Positions 16,490-24,993 of a stretch of 64,000 bases of DNA are shown in pieces. The notes below the pieces were generated by a model. That model ran no database searches. It was given only the letters and a program-made list of their open reading frames with translations, and had not been told where the DNA came from. The DNA is from Selenomonas sp. GACV-9 (GTDB lineage: Bacteria; Bacillota; Negativicutes; Selenomonadales; Selenomonadaceae): positions 620,001 to 684,000 of the forward strand of contig FPAX01000001.1 of the NCBI GenBank assembly GCA_900116485.1, given 5' to 3'. Position numbers and translations under genes: made by a program. Numbering within the stretch: the first letter of the stretch is position 1; each line of letters starts with the position of its first letter.

Positions 16490-16948
16490 TTATAGCTCAC
16501 GCAATATCTCGCCAATAAACCTATCCATTGTATATGCACCATCGGCCTGAATAGCCTTTTTATAAAACACCATAAAGTATTTATAAATCTTCCCAGCTTT
16601 TTCCTGCCAATGACGCCCCAACTTCAATTTTATCCTTTATCTTCGCGGTATAAAAGGCCAAGGAACTCTCCAACGCAGATGTTAGTCCTGCCACCACTCG
16701 CGTAACACATTCCTGTTGACGTCTTGCCGGTCCAACTGTGCTAAATAAAACTACGCCCGCACGCTATCCAAAGAAAAGTCCTGGCCAGACAAAAGCTGTT
16801 CTTTGCTATAACCTTCCACCTGTCCGCGATTGTCCTGTTCCAAGCGTTGATGATACGGATGAACTGGATTGCCTAAATTCGCCAACGTCTGGCTGAGAAT
16901 GGAATCTGACGTCACCAACCAAAACCAATCACTTATTCGCCCTGTCAT
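16490..16948 (-). pseudogene. Decayed gene in three frames
   Basis: The gap between mntA and the radical SAM gene carries coding-like pieces on the minus strand broken by stops and shifts: MTGRISDWFWLVTSDSILSQ... to DSVRA-stop (16948-16752), then FYLAQLDRQDVNRNVLREWW, then ALESSLAFYTAKIKDKIEVG, then IYKYFMVFYKKAIQADGAYT to ILREL-stop near 16494. They look like one protein of roughly 140 residues rich in helices, interrupted by at least one stop and two frameshifts. Family not recognised. It begins inside the end of the upstream radical SAM gene. Confidence 0.5.
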
Positions 16949-18716
16949 CGATTTCCAAATTTATCCTTTGACATACTGGTTCGCCCGCCGTGTAGTCGAA
17001 CAATACCGCCGTCTGTTGACGGGTCAATGTTTTGTCTTCTGCCTCCATTACATGGTAGGCAAAGATTTCAATATGGTACTTCTTGTTGACGTCCCGCCAG
17101 TTGATAAATTCATAGCCCGGCAGGTACTCGCGTACGCGGTTCGGGGCGCCTTTCCAGAAGTCCGCGGTGATATCCTGATAGTGCTGGCGGTTCCAGCCAA
17201 GATTCTCGGGACGGATGCGGCCGCCGTCGGCCAGCAGGGCATCAAAGCGCAGGAGATTGTCGAGCAGTTCTTCATCAAGGGCGTAGACTTCGCAGGCAAA
17301 GTCCCGCAGATAGCCATAGAGATTTTTCGTGCTATGGCCGATTTTATGGAACCCTTTTTTCTCCCACCAGTCGGTGAATTTCTGCCAGAAGGCAAAGGCA
17401 TCGCCCGCCTCCTGCTCCCGGATGATATAGGCAGCGGTCTTGCGGCAGCGGCCTGCGTTGTAGTAGAGCTCAAAGACCATCTCAAAGCTGTGGAACCAGC
17501 GAATCTCCCCATAGCTTAGGGCATCGGTCACGAGCACTTCGTAGGGGGCCATGGGCATGTACTGATAGCCATAGGGGGTTACGAGATTCATCATCGTCGC
17601 CCCCTTGAGGAATTTCAAAAAGCCCAGCTGAAGCATATCGGTCTGCAGTTCGTAAACATCGTTAAAGGAACGCTGGAACGACGCCATGCCTTCCCCGGGC
17701 AGGCCGATGATGAGGTCCACATGCAGATGCATATTGTGAAAACTCATGATGCGATTGATATGCGCCTTGATGTCCTGCCAGTGATTGACCCGGGAGACGG
17801 CCTTCAACACCTGCTCATTCGTGGACTGGATGCCGATTTCGAGCTGCACGCGGCCTTTGGGCAGCTGGCTAAGCACCGTCAGCACTTCTTCGTCTAAATA
17901 GTCGATGGCCACCTCAAAATGAAAATTCGTACGGCACGAATCCGGCAGAGCCAAAAGGTATTTCAAGATTGGCAGAAAGTGCTTTTTCTTGGCGTTGAAC
18001 GTGCGGTCGACGAACTTTACCTGCCGCACATCATGGCGCACGAAAAAGTCAAGCTCGGAAAAGACGCGCGCAAGCGGCAGGAAACGAACCCCCGCCGTCG
18101 CACAGGACAGGCAGTAAGCACACGAAAACGGACAGCCGCGCGACGTCTCATAGTAGAGAATGCGCTCGCAAATATCTTCCATTTCTTCTTCGCGATAGGC
18201 AAAGGGCACCGCGGCAAGATCTGCCACCGTCACATCATGCCCCTCATGAATGGCGCCATCGGCGCCGCGCCAGGCGATGCCGCGGATTTCTGACTGGTCA
18301 AGCAGGGCACTGACTTTTGACCGGTCAAATTGACAAGTCAAAAGCTGACTTGTCAATTGGCGGATTGACTCTTCGCCCTCGCCCCGCAGGACATAATCCA
18401 CCATGGGAAATTCCCGCATAAAGTCCGCCGTGCCATAGGAAACCTCGGGCCCGCCACAGATAATAACGGTATCCGGAAGGGCCGCTGGCAGCAAACGCAG
18501 CAGCCGTTTTACCACCTCGATATTCCAGATATAGCAGGAAATCCCCAAGACTTTTGGCTGCTGCTCATAGATTTCCCCGAGCATGTCCAAAAGCTGATGA
18601 TTGATGGTAAGCTCCAAAATCCGCGAGCCCGGCACGGCCTCGCGCAAATAACGAATGGCCAGGGACGTATGGGAATATTTGGCATTGATGCCCAGCCATA
18701 AAATATCTTCTATCAA
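16929..18716 (-). CDS. B12-binding-domain radical SAM protein (DUF4080 type)
   Basis: 595-aa enzyme. Residues ~1-140 form a B12-binding-like Rossmann domain (ILWLGINAKYSHTSLAIRYL; VLGISCYIWN; VIICGGPEVSYG); the radical SAM core follows with ETSRGCPFSCAYCLS at ~205 (CxxxCxxC); then a C-terminal DUF4080-like region. Members are usually of unknown reaction, often called magnesium-protoporphyrin cyclase-like. A run of four dispersed palindromes lies inside the gene (18291-18356) and codes for SQLLTCQFDRSKVSALLDQS between the two domains; another lies at 17016. Confidence 0.88.
   Translation of the reverse strand: MIEDILWLGINAKYSHTSLAIRYLREAVPGSRILELTINHQLLDMLGEIYEQQPKVLGISCYIWNIEVVKRLLRLLPAALPDTVIICGGPEVSYGTADFMREFPMVDYVLRGEGEESIRQLTSQLLTCQFDRSKVSALLDQSEIRGIAWRGADGAIHEGHDVTVADLAAVPFAYREEEMEDICERILYYETSRGCPFSCAYCLSCATAGVRFLPLARVFSELDFFVRHDVRQVKFVDRTFNAKKKHFLPILKYLLALPDSCRTNFHFEVAIDYLDEEVLTVLSQLPKGRVQLEIGIQSTNEQVLKAVSRVNHWQDIKAHINRIMSFHNMHLHVDLIIGLPGEGMASFQRSFNDVYELQTDMLQLGFLKFLKGATMMNLVTPYGYQYMPMAPYEVLVTDALSYGEIRWFHSFEMVFELYYNAGRCRKTAAYIIREQEAGDAFAFWQKFTDWWEKKGFHKIGHSTKNLYGYLRDFACEVYALDEELLDNLLRFDALLADGGRIRPENLGWNRQHYQDITADFWKGAPNRVREYLPGYEFINWRDVNKKYHIEIFAYHVMEAEDKTLTRQQTAVLFDYTAGEPVCQRINLEIDDRANK
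17016..17027. repeat. Dispersed palindrome, imperfect centre
   Basis: TTGACGGGTCAA: both 5-base arms intact, centre GG. Confidence 0.6.
18291..18356. repeat. Cluster of four dispersed palindromes in a coding region
   Basis: TGACTGGTCA (18291), TTGACCGGTCAA (18317), TTGACAAGTCAA (18330) and CTGACTTGTCAA (18345) within 66 bp, which is 22 codons of the B12-type radical SAM gene. Two neighbours are 13 bp apart, the same spacing as the feoA-feoB pair. Confidence 0.8.
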
Positions 18717-18774
18717 AATCGTTCTCCTTACTATAGCAAAAGCTTTCTATATAATATCTACTTATTCTACCACA

Positions 18775-18803
18775 TTACGATTCCCCTTGGTATGTGTTAT
18801 AAT
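18775..18803 (+). promoter_or_regulatory. Promoter of pepF
   Basis: TTACGA - 17 bp - TATAAT, 36 bp before the pepF start. Confidence 0.7.
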
Positions 18804-18839
18804 AATTGAGAACAACTTTCTAATAGAGAGGACGATAGT

Positions 18840-18851
18840 ATGACAAGTCAA
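18840..18851. repeat. Dispersed palindrome variant at the pepF start
   Basis: ATGACAAGTCAA overlaps the start codon; only the first base departs from TTGACNNGTCAA. Confidence 0.5.
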
Positions 18852-20639
18852 AATAAATTAGCCCGCCGGGAGGACATTCCTGCAGCAGACAAATGGCATC
18901 TTAACGATATTTTCGCCACCCACGCCGATTGGCAAAAGGCTCGGGACGCCATCGAAGGCCAGCTGGAAACCATCCAGCAGTTTGCCGGAAAGCTCTCTGT
19001 CCCCCAGCAGCTCCTGGACTGCCTGACCGCCGTCGACACCATGGAAATCAATCTTAGCGCCGTCTTTGCCTATGCGCGCATGATGGCCGATACCGATACG
19101 GCCAATCAGGAATATCAGGCCGATACCGCCAGCTGCCTGCCGCTCCTGGACAAAGCCTCGGCGGCCTGCGCCTTTATCGAGCCTGAGCTTCTGTCCCTGC
19201 CCGAAGAAGCCCTGCGTACCATGGCCGATAAACTACCGGGCCTAAAAAAATACCAGTTCCGCTTCCTGGACCTCTTGCGAGGCAAGGAGCATGTGCTGAC
19301 CACGGAGCAGGAGGCCTTCCTCGCCCGCACCGGCGAAATCCGCGCCACGGCCCGCAATACCTACACGGTTATGACCAATGCGGATATGAAATTCCCTGAC
19401 ACTCTGGGCGAAGATGGCAAGCTTACGACCCTATCTGAGAGCCGCTACATGCAGTTCATCCGCTCCCAGGATGGCAAAGTGCGCGCCGATGCCTTTCACA
19501 AGCTCTTTACCACCTATCTTTCGTTCCGCAACACCTTTGCCAGCCTCTACAGCTCCTCGGTGAAGGCCAGCCAGTTCCTGAGCACCACCCGCAAATATCC
19601 TTCGATGCTTGCTGGGGCCCTCGATGCGGGCAATATTCCCGTCAGCGTCTACGAGCAGACCATAAAGGTCACCCACGAGTTTTTGCCCGAGCTCCATCGC
19701 TACATGAAGCTCAAGAAAAAACTCTTAGGCGTCAACGAGCTCCATATGTATGACCTCTACGTGCCAGTAGTAGAAAAGCCGAAAACGCCGTATACCTACA
19801 ACGAGGCCCGCCATATCTTAAAAGAAGCGCTGGCTCCCTTAGGCCAGCAGTATCTTGCCGACCTCTTTGCGGGTCTTGATGGCGGCTGGGTGGATCGTCT
19901 TGAAAACGAAGGCAAGCGCAGCGGCGCTTACTCCTGGGGTGTCTACGGCGTGCACCCCTTCGTGCTCATGAGCTGGCACGATACCTATGATGCCGTCTCG
20001 ACACTCGCCCACGAGATGGGCCATAGCATGCACAGCTTCTACAGCGCCAAGAATCAGGAATACACCAATTCCGAATACACGATTTTCTGCGCTGAAGTCG
20101 CCTCCACCACCAACGAAAACCTGCTGCTGGAATACATGCTAAAACATGCCGACGAGAAGGAACGCCTCTACTATCTGAACCTCTACCTCGAGCAGATTCG
20201 CACGACGGTATTCCGTCAGGTGCTCTTTGCCGAGTTTGAAAAACTCACCCACGAGGCTGTGGAAAAAGGCGAGGCTCTGACCGCCGACAAACTCGAAGGC
20301 ATCTGGATGGACCTTAACCGCCAGTATTACGGCAACGGCGTCGTGCTTGACGATGAACTGCGCGCTGAGTGGTCGCGCATCCCGCACTTCTACCGCCCCT
20401 TCTACGTCTACCAGTACGCGACGGGCTATGCGGCTGCCATGACGCTGTCGGAGAAAGTCCGCACCCAGGGCGAGCCAGCGCAGCAGGCTTATCTTTCGTT
20501 CCTCGCCAGCGGCGGCAGCGACTACTCCATCAAGCTGCTGCAAAGGGCCGGCGTCGACATGACGAGCCGCGAGCCGTTTGCCATCACGTTCCGCAAATTC
20601 AGCCAGTGTCTCGATCAGCTTGAAAAAATTATCAAATAA
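18840..20639 (+). CDS. pepF: Oligoendopeptidase F (M3 metallopeptidase)
   Basis: 599-aa cytoplasmic zinc endopeptidase degrading peptides of about 7-17 residues. The zinc site is LAHEMGHSMHSFYS near residue 386 (HExxH) with the downstream glutamate in FCAEVASTTNE. Length matches PepF (~600 aa). Single-gene unit with its own promoter. Its first codons (ATGACAAGTCAA) form one half-altered copy of the dispersed palindrome. Confidence 0.96.
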   Translation: MTSQNKLARREDIPAADKWHLNDIFATHADWQKARDAIEGQLETIQQFAGKLSVPQQLLDCLTAVDTMEINLSAVFAYARMMADTDTANQEYQADTASCLPLLDKASAACAFIEPELLSLPEEALRTMADKLPGLKKYQFRFLDLLRGKEHVLTTEQEAFLARTGEIRATARNTYTVMTNADMKFPDTLGEDGKLTTLSESRYMQFIRSQDGKVRADAFHKLFTTYLSFRNTFASLYSSSVKASQFLSTTRKYPSMLAGALDAGNIPVSVYEQTIKVTHEFLPELHRYMKLKKKLLGVNELHMYDLYVPVVEKPKTPYTYNEARHILKEALAPLGQQYLADLFAGLDGGWVDRLENEGKRSGAYSWGVYGVHPFVLMSWHDTYDAVSTLAHEMGHSMHSFYSAKNQEYTNSEYTIFCAEVASTTNENLLLEYMLKHADEKERLYYLNLYLEQIRTTVFRQVLFAEFEKLTHEAVEKGEALTADKLEGIWMDLNRQYYGNGVVLDDELRAEWSRIPHFYRPFYVYQYATGYAAAMTLSEKVRTQGEPAQQAYLSFLASGGSDYSIKLLQRAGVDMTSREPFAITFRKFSQCLDQLEKIIK

Positions 20640-20663
20640 TTTCAGCCTGTCAAGGTTTTTTAC

Positions 20664-20692
20664 TTGCAACCTGTTGGAATTTATGCTAGAAT
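20664..20692 (+). promoter_or_regulatory. Promoter of rpmB
   Basis: TTGCAA - 17 bp - TAGAAT. Confidence 0.75.
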
Positions 20693-20747
20693 ACTTGTAT
20701 TGTGTGTTAGGGGCTACTATGCTCCGACAGTTAAGGAGGTGTAACAC

Positions 20748-20939
20748 ATGGCAAGTGTTTGCGAAGTTTGTGCAAAAGGCGAGCTGTCTGGCAACAATGT
20801 CAGCCATTCCCATCTGAAGACGAAACGTGCTTGGAAGCCGAACATCCAGCGTGTCCGCGCTGTTGTTGATGGCGAGATCAAACGCGTCAACGTCTGCACG
20901 CGCTGCCTGCGTTCCGGTAAGGTTCAGCGTGCCCTCTAA
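20748..20939 (+). CDS. rpmB: 50S ribosomal protein L28
   Basis: 63-aa ribosomal protein with the zinc-ribbon form of L28: CEVC at residues 5-8 and CTRC near 51. The block SHLKTKRAWKPNIQRVRA is typical. AAGGAGG lies 8 bases before ATG. Own promoter and bidirectional terminator. The four cysteines mark the zinc-dependent (C+) paralogue type. Confidence 0.97.
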   Translation: MASVCEVCAKGELSGNNVSHSHLKTKRAWKPNIQRVRAVVDGEIKRVNVCTRCLRSGKVQRAL

Positions 20940-20970
20940 TTTGCGCATAATATCAAAAGCTGATATATCA

Positions 20971-21014
20971 TAAAGAAAGCGAAAGAGCTCGTCTCTTTCG
21001 CTTTCTTTATTTTC
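20971..21014. terminator. Bidirectional terminator after rpmB
   Basis: AAAGAAAGCGAAAGA pairs with TCTTTCGCTTTCTTT; T-rich sequence on both sides. Confidence 0.88.
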
Positions 21015-21047
21015 GTATGTAAATGTAAAACTGCTGCTGCCATTGCC

Positions 21048-21353
21048 TCAGATACCAAGCGGCAGCCAATATGCCTCCGTAGCTGCAATCGCATATGGCG
21101 AGAACCGCGAATACAAGGCACTGGCATTATTCCCCAGCATAAAGCACGATATGGTCTGATAGCCTTCCAAATGGCCTTCATCGGTATGGACTTTGATTTT
21201 CGCCTGATTGACATACTTCTGCCACATAGCCGCAGACTCTGTATCCTCATTACTTCCCTCAGACATTTCGGTCACCACACCTACCCCGACCAGTGATAGC
21301 GCACAAGCGGTACAGATGAATTTCTTCGTTAGATTCGTTGTCCGTTCTGACAT
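21048..21353 (-). CDS. Hypothetical membrane-anchored or secreted protein, 101 aa
   Basis: Not recognised. N-terminal basic stretch (MSERTTNLTKKF) followed by one hydrophobic segment with two cysteines (ICTACALSLVGVGVVTE), then a soluble part with WQKYVNQAKIKVHTDEG. GAAGG precedes the ATG. Could be a lipoprotein-like or single-pass anchored protein; it converges on the rpmB terminator. Confidence 0.5.
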   Translation of the reverse strand: MSERTTNLTKKFICTACALSLVGVGVVTEMSEGSNEDTESAAMWQKYVNQAKIKVHTDEGHLEGYQTISCFMLGNNASALYSRFSPYAIAATEAYWLPLGI

Positions 21354-21455
21354 GTAACTACCTTCTTCACTCTTGATAACTATAGTAATCAGTTTACAAT
21401 GTCAGTATAAAAAAACTATTAGATTTCCAAAACTGCATACAATCTTTCATACCAA

Positions 21456-21486
21456 AATGACCGATCAATTTGATCGGTCATTTCTA
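21456..21486 (-). terminator. Hairpin after the beta-glucosidase gene
   Basis: AATGACCGATCA aat TGATCGGTCATT, nearly perfect, with only TTTT on the minus strand beyond it; a terminator or an operator-like palindrome. Confidence 0.6.
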
Positions 21487-21505
21487 TTCAAACAGTATTT
21501 ATCCC

Positions 21506-22897
21506 TCAGAAACCATTCTGCGCACTGACGTCATGCATCCAGCGACCGGATTTCTTGATGGTTTTCTTTTGTGTGGCCAGGTCTACAGCAATGAAGCCAT
21601 AGCGGTTCTTATAGGCATTCTTCCACGACCAGCAGTCGATTGGAGTCCACATATGAAAGCCAAAGCAATTCGAGCCTTCTTCTATGCCCTTATGCAGCCA
21701 AGTCAGATGCTCCTTCAAGAAGTCAATCCGATAGTCATCCTCGATGAAGCCCTCTTCATTGCGGAATCGTTCCTCGCCTTCGACGCCCATGCCATTTTCA
21801 GCAACATACCAAGGAATATTGCCGCAGTTATCCCGCACATTGATGGCGATATCGTAGAGGGCCTGCGGATAGATTTCCCAACCGCGATAGGGATTCATCC
21901 TTGCCCCCGGCATTTCGTATTCCTCGAAATATTTTTCCGGCAGCCAGCCAGAATCATCGTCAAATGCCGTCTCCCTGGCCTTAGCCCGGAACGGATGGTA
22001 ATAATTGATGCCCAGGAAGTCCACAGTATTCTCGCGGATAATGGCCAGCTCCTCTGGCGTCGACTGCCAAAGGACACCATCTGCGGCCAACACTTTTTCC
22101 AACGACTCCGGGAATCCCCCCTTCGTGGCAGGATACAGGAACGCATTGTTCTTGAAATCCTCTGCAAATGCCGCCGCCTTCTGGTCGGCCGGCTCCTCTG
22201 AGCGCGGATAGGCCGGCGTAAGGTTGAGCACGATGCCAATCCTGCCGCCAGACGCTGCGCATTTTGAGGCCCGGAAAGCCGCAATTGCCTTAGCCGACGC
22301 CAGATTCAGATTGTAGATGACCTGACAGGCCTTGCGGCCATCCACCAGATTCGGATAATGAAACTGATAGAGGTACTCGCCCTCGGCCACCACCATAGGT
22401 TCGTTGAATGTCACCCAATCCTTGACGCGGTCGCCAAACAGCTCGAAACATTTCGTGGCAAACTGCACGAAAAGATCCACTACATGTTTCGATTCCCAAC
22501 CGCCATACTTCTTGTACAGCGCTACGGGAAGGTCGAAATGATGCAGGTTGATGACAGGACGTATCCCCTGCCGCAGGAATTCATCCAGCACAGCGCGATA
22601 AAACCGCACCGCCTCCTCATCGACGGTATTCTGCTCCAAATCCTTGATGAGACGCGTCCACTGGATTGAAGTGCGGACGCTGTTCAGCCCGATTTCCTTC
22701 AACAAGGCGATATCCTGCACATAATCGTTATAGAAATTCGACGCCACATTGGGCCCGACACGGTCAAAAAACGCTTCCGGCTCGATATCATACCAATAAT
22801 CAAACACACTGCGATGGGCCTTATGGAAACGGCCCTCGGTCTGCGGGCCAGAAGTTGCCGCTCCCCACCAGAATCCATCCGGAAATTTGTACTCCAT
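21506..22897 (-). CDS. 6-phospho-beta-glucosidase, GH1
   Basis: 463-aa GH1 enzyme that hydrolyses phosphorylated beta-glucosides after PTS uptake. Acid/base glutamate in WVTFNEPMVVAEGE near 165 and nucleophile glutamate in YVAENGMGVEGEE near 365. The N-terminus FPDGFWWGAATSGPQTEG is typical. Start ATG 22897 chosen for AGGAGG upstream; it overlaps nothing but lies 15 bp past the IIC stop. Third gene of the celA-celB-bgl operon. Confidence 0.93.
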   Translation of the reverse strand: MEYKFPDGFWWGAATSGPQTEGRFHKAHRSVFDYWYDIEPEAFFDRVGPNVASNFYNDYVQDIALLKEIGLNSVRTSIQWTRLIKDLEQNTVDEEAVRFYRAVLDEFLRQGIRPVINLHHFDLPVALYKKYGGWESKHVVDLFVQFATKCFELFGDRVKDWVTFNEPMVVAEGEYLYQFHYPNLVDGRKACQVIYNLNLASAKAIAAFRASKCAASGGRIGIVLNLTPAYPRSEEPADQKAAAFAEDFKNNAFLYPATKGGFPESLEKVLAADGVLWQSTPEELAIIRENTVDFLGINYYHPFRAKARETAFDDDSGWLPEKYFEEYEMPGARMNPYRGWEIYPQALYDIAINVRDNCGNIPWYVAENGMGVEGEERFRNEEGFIEDDYRIDFLKEHLTWLHKGIEEGSNCFGFHMWTPIDCWSWKNAYKNRYGFIAVDLATQKKTIKKSGRWMHDVSAQNGF

Positions 22898-22911
22898 TCC
22901 TTCTCCTCCTG

Positions 22912-24249
22912 TCACTCTTCTTCCGGATCTTCATCCTTCATCTTATTGGCCGCTATGACAAACGGCGCATAAATGACGATATCCACCAGCAGCCACACCA
23001 CTTGCAACAGGCCGCCCATAACGGAGCCCGTACCAATCGTACCACCAAAGAACAGCGGCATCGTCCACGGTACCACATACTTGAAGATCGGCACGAGTCC
23101 CGTGGCAATGGCGGCCCAGCCAATCAACGTATTGACAAGAGGCGCCAGGATATACGGAATCAACAGGATAGGATTCAACACAATCGGCAGGCCGAAGGCA
23201 ATGGGCTCCTGAATGTTGAACAGCATGGCCGGGAAGCCAAGCTTAGCTACAGCCCGCCAACTGTCACGTTTCGAGAACAGGAATATGGCAATCAAAAGGC
23301 CCATGATATGCATAAGACCGGCTTCAAAGAAACCATTGCTGAATATATAGGAGGCATCGCCTGCCTGATTGGCCAGCTGTGCCGGCATATAGACCATATT
23401 CTGAACAGCTGCCGTCACATTGTGGCCATGAATGCCGAACCACCAGAAGAACCAGATGATGCCCTGATACAGCAGCGAAAAACCGATGCCCTGAGAAAAG
23501 CCCATGAGGGGTGCCTGGATAATCGCATAGATGAGATCATTGAGCGCCGTTTTGCCAAACAGCGCAGCCTGCGACAGGACTGTGGCTAGTATCGTGAACA
23601 CGAACAGCGTGATGAACACGGGAATCAGCACCGCAAAGGACTTTGATACAGCCGGCGGCACCGTATCCGGCATCTTGATGCGGATCTTCTCGTTCTTAGA
23701 TAGCCGGATAAACAGCCAAGACGCCACTGTCGCTACGAGGATAGACGTCAAAACGCCTTTGTTGCCGAAGTATTCCAAGCTGAAGCCGCCAATCGTATCG
23801 CCAGCCTTGCCAATCACCTGCTGCGGCGTCATGATGATGAAGGCACCAACGGAAGTAAGTGCCGTGGCGAACTGGTCGCCGCCCCAGATATCGCCCAGCC
23901 GATAGGCAAAAGCTGCCACCAGCAGGAATGAGAACATGCCAAAACCTACCGTCACGACATTGTTGCAAAGCCCCTGCAGTACCTGCATCGTCGCAACAAA
24001 ACCGGAGGTCTTATAGGCATCACCAGAAAGTCCCGTGATGGCATGACCAAGATTCATACCATCTTCACCCATGATGGTTCCCGATGGATCAAGGACTACC
24101 CATTCAATGATACCGAAAAAAGAACCGACGATGATGAACGGCAGCAGCATCGAAAACGCATCACGCATAGCCAGCAGGTACTTGTTGCTAGAAATCTTTC
24201 CCGCCAGTGGCATCATGACCTGCTCAAACCTGGAAATAACTGTCCCCAA
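22912..24249 (-). CDS. celB: PTS cellobiose/lactose-type EIIC permease
   Basis: 445-aa membrane permease of the lactose/cellobiose PTS family, transporting the sugar during phosphorylation. About ten membrane segments; family motifs include LLPFIIVGSFFG near 33, FWWFGIHGHNV and GFPAMLFNIQEPIAFGLPIVLNP with the substrate-site Glu/Pro. Lies between EIIB and the glucosidase. No EIIA gene is present in the operon. Confidence 0.92.
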   Translation of the reverse strand: MGTVISRFEQVMMPLAGKISSNKYLLAMRDAFSMLLPFIIVGSFFGIIEWVVLDPSGTIMGEDGMNLGHAITGLSGDAYKTSGFVATMQVLQGLCNNVVTVGFGMFSFLLVAAFAYRLGDIWGGDQFATALTSVGAFIIMTPQQVIGKAGDTIGGFSLEYFGNKGVLTSILVATVASWLFIRLSKNEKIRIKMPDTVPPAVSKSFAVLIPVFITLFVFTILATVLSQAALFGKTALNDLIYAIIQAPLMGFSQGIGFSLLYQGIIWFFWWFGIHGHNVTAAVQNMVYMPAQLANQAGDASYIFSNGFFEAGLMHIMGLLIAIFLFSKRDSWRAVAKLGFPAMLFNIQEPIAFGLPIVLNPILLIPYILAPLVNTLIGWAAIATGLVPIFKYVVPWTMPLFFGGTIGTGSVMGGLLQVVWLLVDIVIYAPFVIAANKMKDEDPEEE

Positions 24250-24302
24250 TTTCTTTCCCTCCTGTAACGCCTATCCACAAATGCTCTTTACTTTCTTGCC
24301 CG

Positions 24303-24608
24303 TCACGCGCCCAACAGTTTCAGAGCCTTATCCAGCACCTTATCGCCACGGATCATGCCATAGTCGCGCATGTCGATGACATCTACCGGACATTTCCCAT
24401 CCACGACCTTCTTCACATCGCCAATCATATGGCGGATCTGCGGCCCCAGCAAGACCACGTCGGCCGTATCCACACGCCGATCGAGGACCTCAACCGAAAA
24501 CGCCTCGATATCCGCATCTGCCAGCCCCTTTTCCTTAGCTGCTTCCTGCATCTTCTTGACCAGGATCGACGTCGACATGCCTGCATTACATACCAGATAA
24601 ATGTTCAT
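24303..24608 (-). CDS. celA: PTS cellobiose/lactose-type EIIB
   Basis: 101-aa cytoplasmic EIIB with the phosphocysteine in YLVCNAGMSTSILVKKM (Cys8). Passes phosphate from EIIA to the sugar carried by EIIC. First gene of the operon; its promoter is at 24696-24724 and a divergent GntR regulator is upstream. Confidence 0.93.
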   Translation of the reverse strand: MNIYLVCNAGMSTSILVKKMQEAAKEKGLADADIEAFSVEVLDRRVDTADVVLLGPQIRHMIGDVKKVVDGKCPVDVIDMRDYGMIRGDKVLDKALKLLGA

Positions 24609-24695
24609 GATACTCTTCCTTTCCGTCTCAATACTTTAAAACACAGCTTTATTTTAATATATGACTATTCTTTTTATCAATTTAAATATTCTAAA

Positions 24696-24724
24696 TATAT
24701 AAAAATAATCCTATATCTTGACAA
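24696..24724 (-). promoter_or_regulatory. Promoter of celA-celB-bgl
   Basis: Minus strand TTGTCA - 17 bp - TATATA, about 85 bp before celA. Confidence 0.6.
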
Positions 24725-24809
24725 GAACTACCTGTTTCATATATTCTAGGATAGAAGCGAAGTCCTTCCTAGAAGAAATCTAACTGGACGTTCATCCCCT
24801 GAATCCCCA

Positions 24810-24902
24810 TCCACAGGCATTTCCCTTTATTTCTGCCTGTGGAACAAACGACAAAGAAAGCTATTGACCATCCTCCCCCGGATAGCCAATAGCTTTCTTT
24901 GT
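24810..24902. repeat. Two tandem perfect inverted repeats between divergent promoters
   Basis: TCCACAGGCA (24810-19) with TGCCTGTGGA (24834-43), then ACAAAGAAAGCTATTG (24851-66) with CAATAGCTTTCTTTGT (24887-902), a perfect 16-bp arm pair. They lie between the celA promoter and the gntR promoter, so in neither predicted mRNA. Operators, insulating terminators or an unrecognised small transcript are possible. The rest of the 385-bp gap is AT-rich promoter DNA. Confidence 0.7.
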
Positions 24903-24932
24903 ATAAATACCAGTCTTTTTCTAGAAAACTGT

Positions 24933-24961
24933 TTGAAATGTATATTCTTTTCTTGTATAAT
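24933..24961 (+). promoter_or_regulatory. Promoter of the gntR regulator
   Basis: TTGAAA - 17 bp - TATAAT. Confidence 0.8.
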
Positions 24962-24993
24962 GATAATAACTATAGAGATAAGGAATGATAGCC

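Noticed and set aside
18291..18356. CRISPR-like short array
   Set aside because: Units are 12-bp palindromes with irregular 1-15 bp spacing and no cas genes in the window.
24851..24902. Terminator of celA or gntR
   Set aside because: It lies upstream of both predicted promoters, so it cannot end either transcript.
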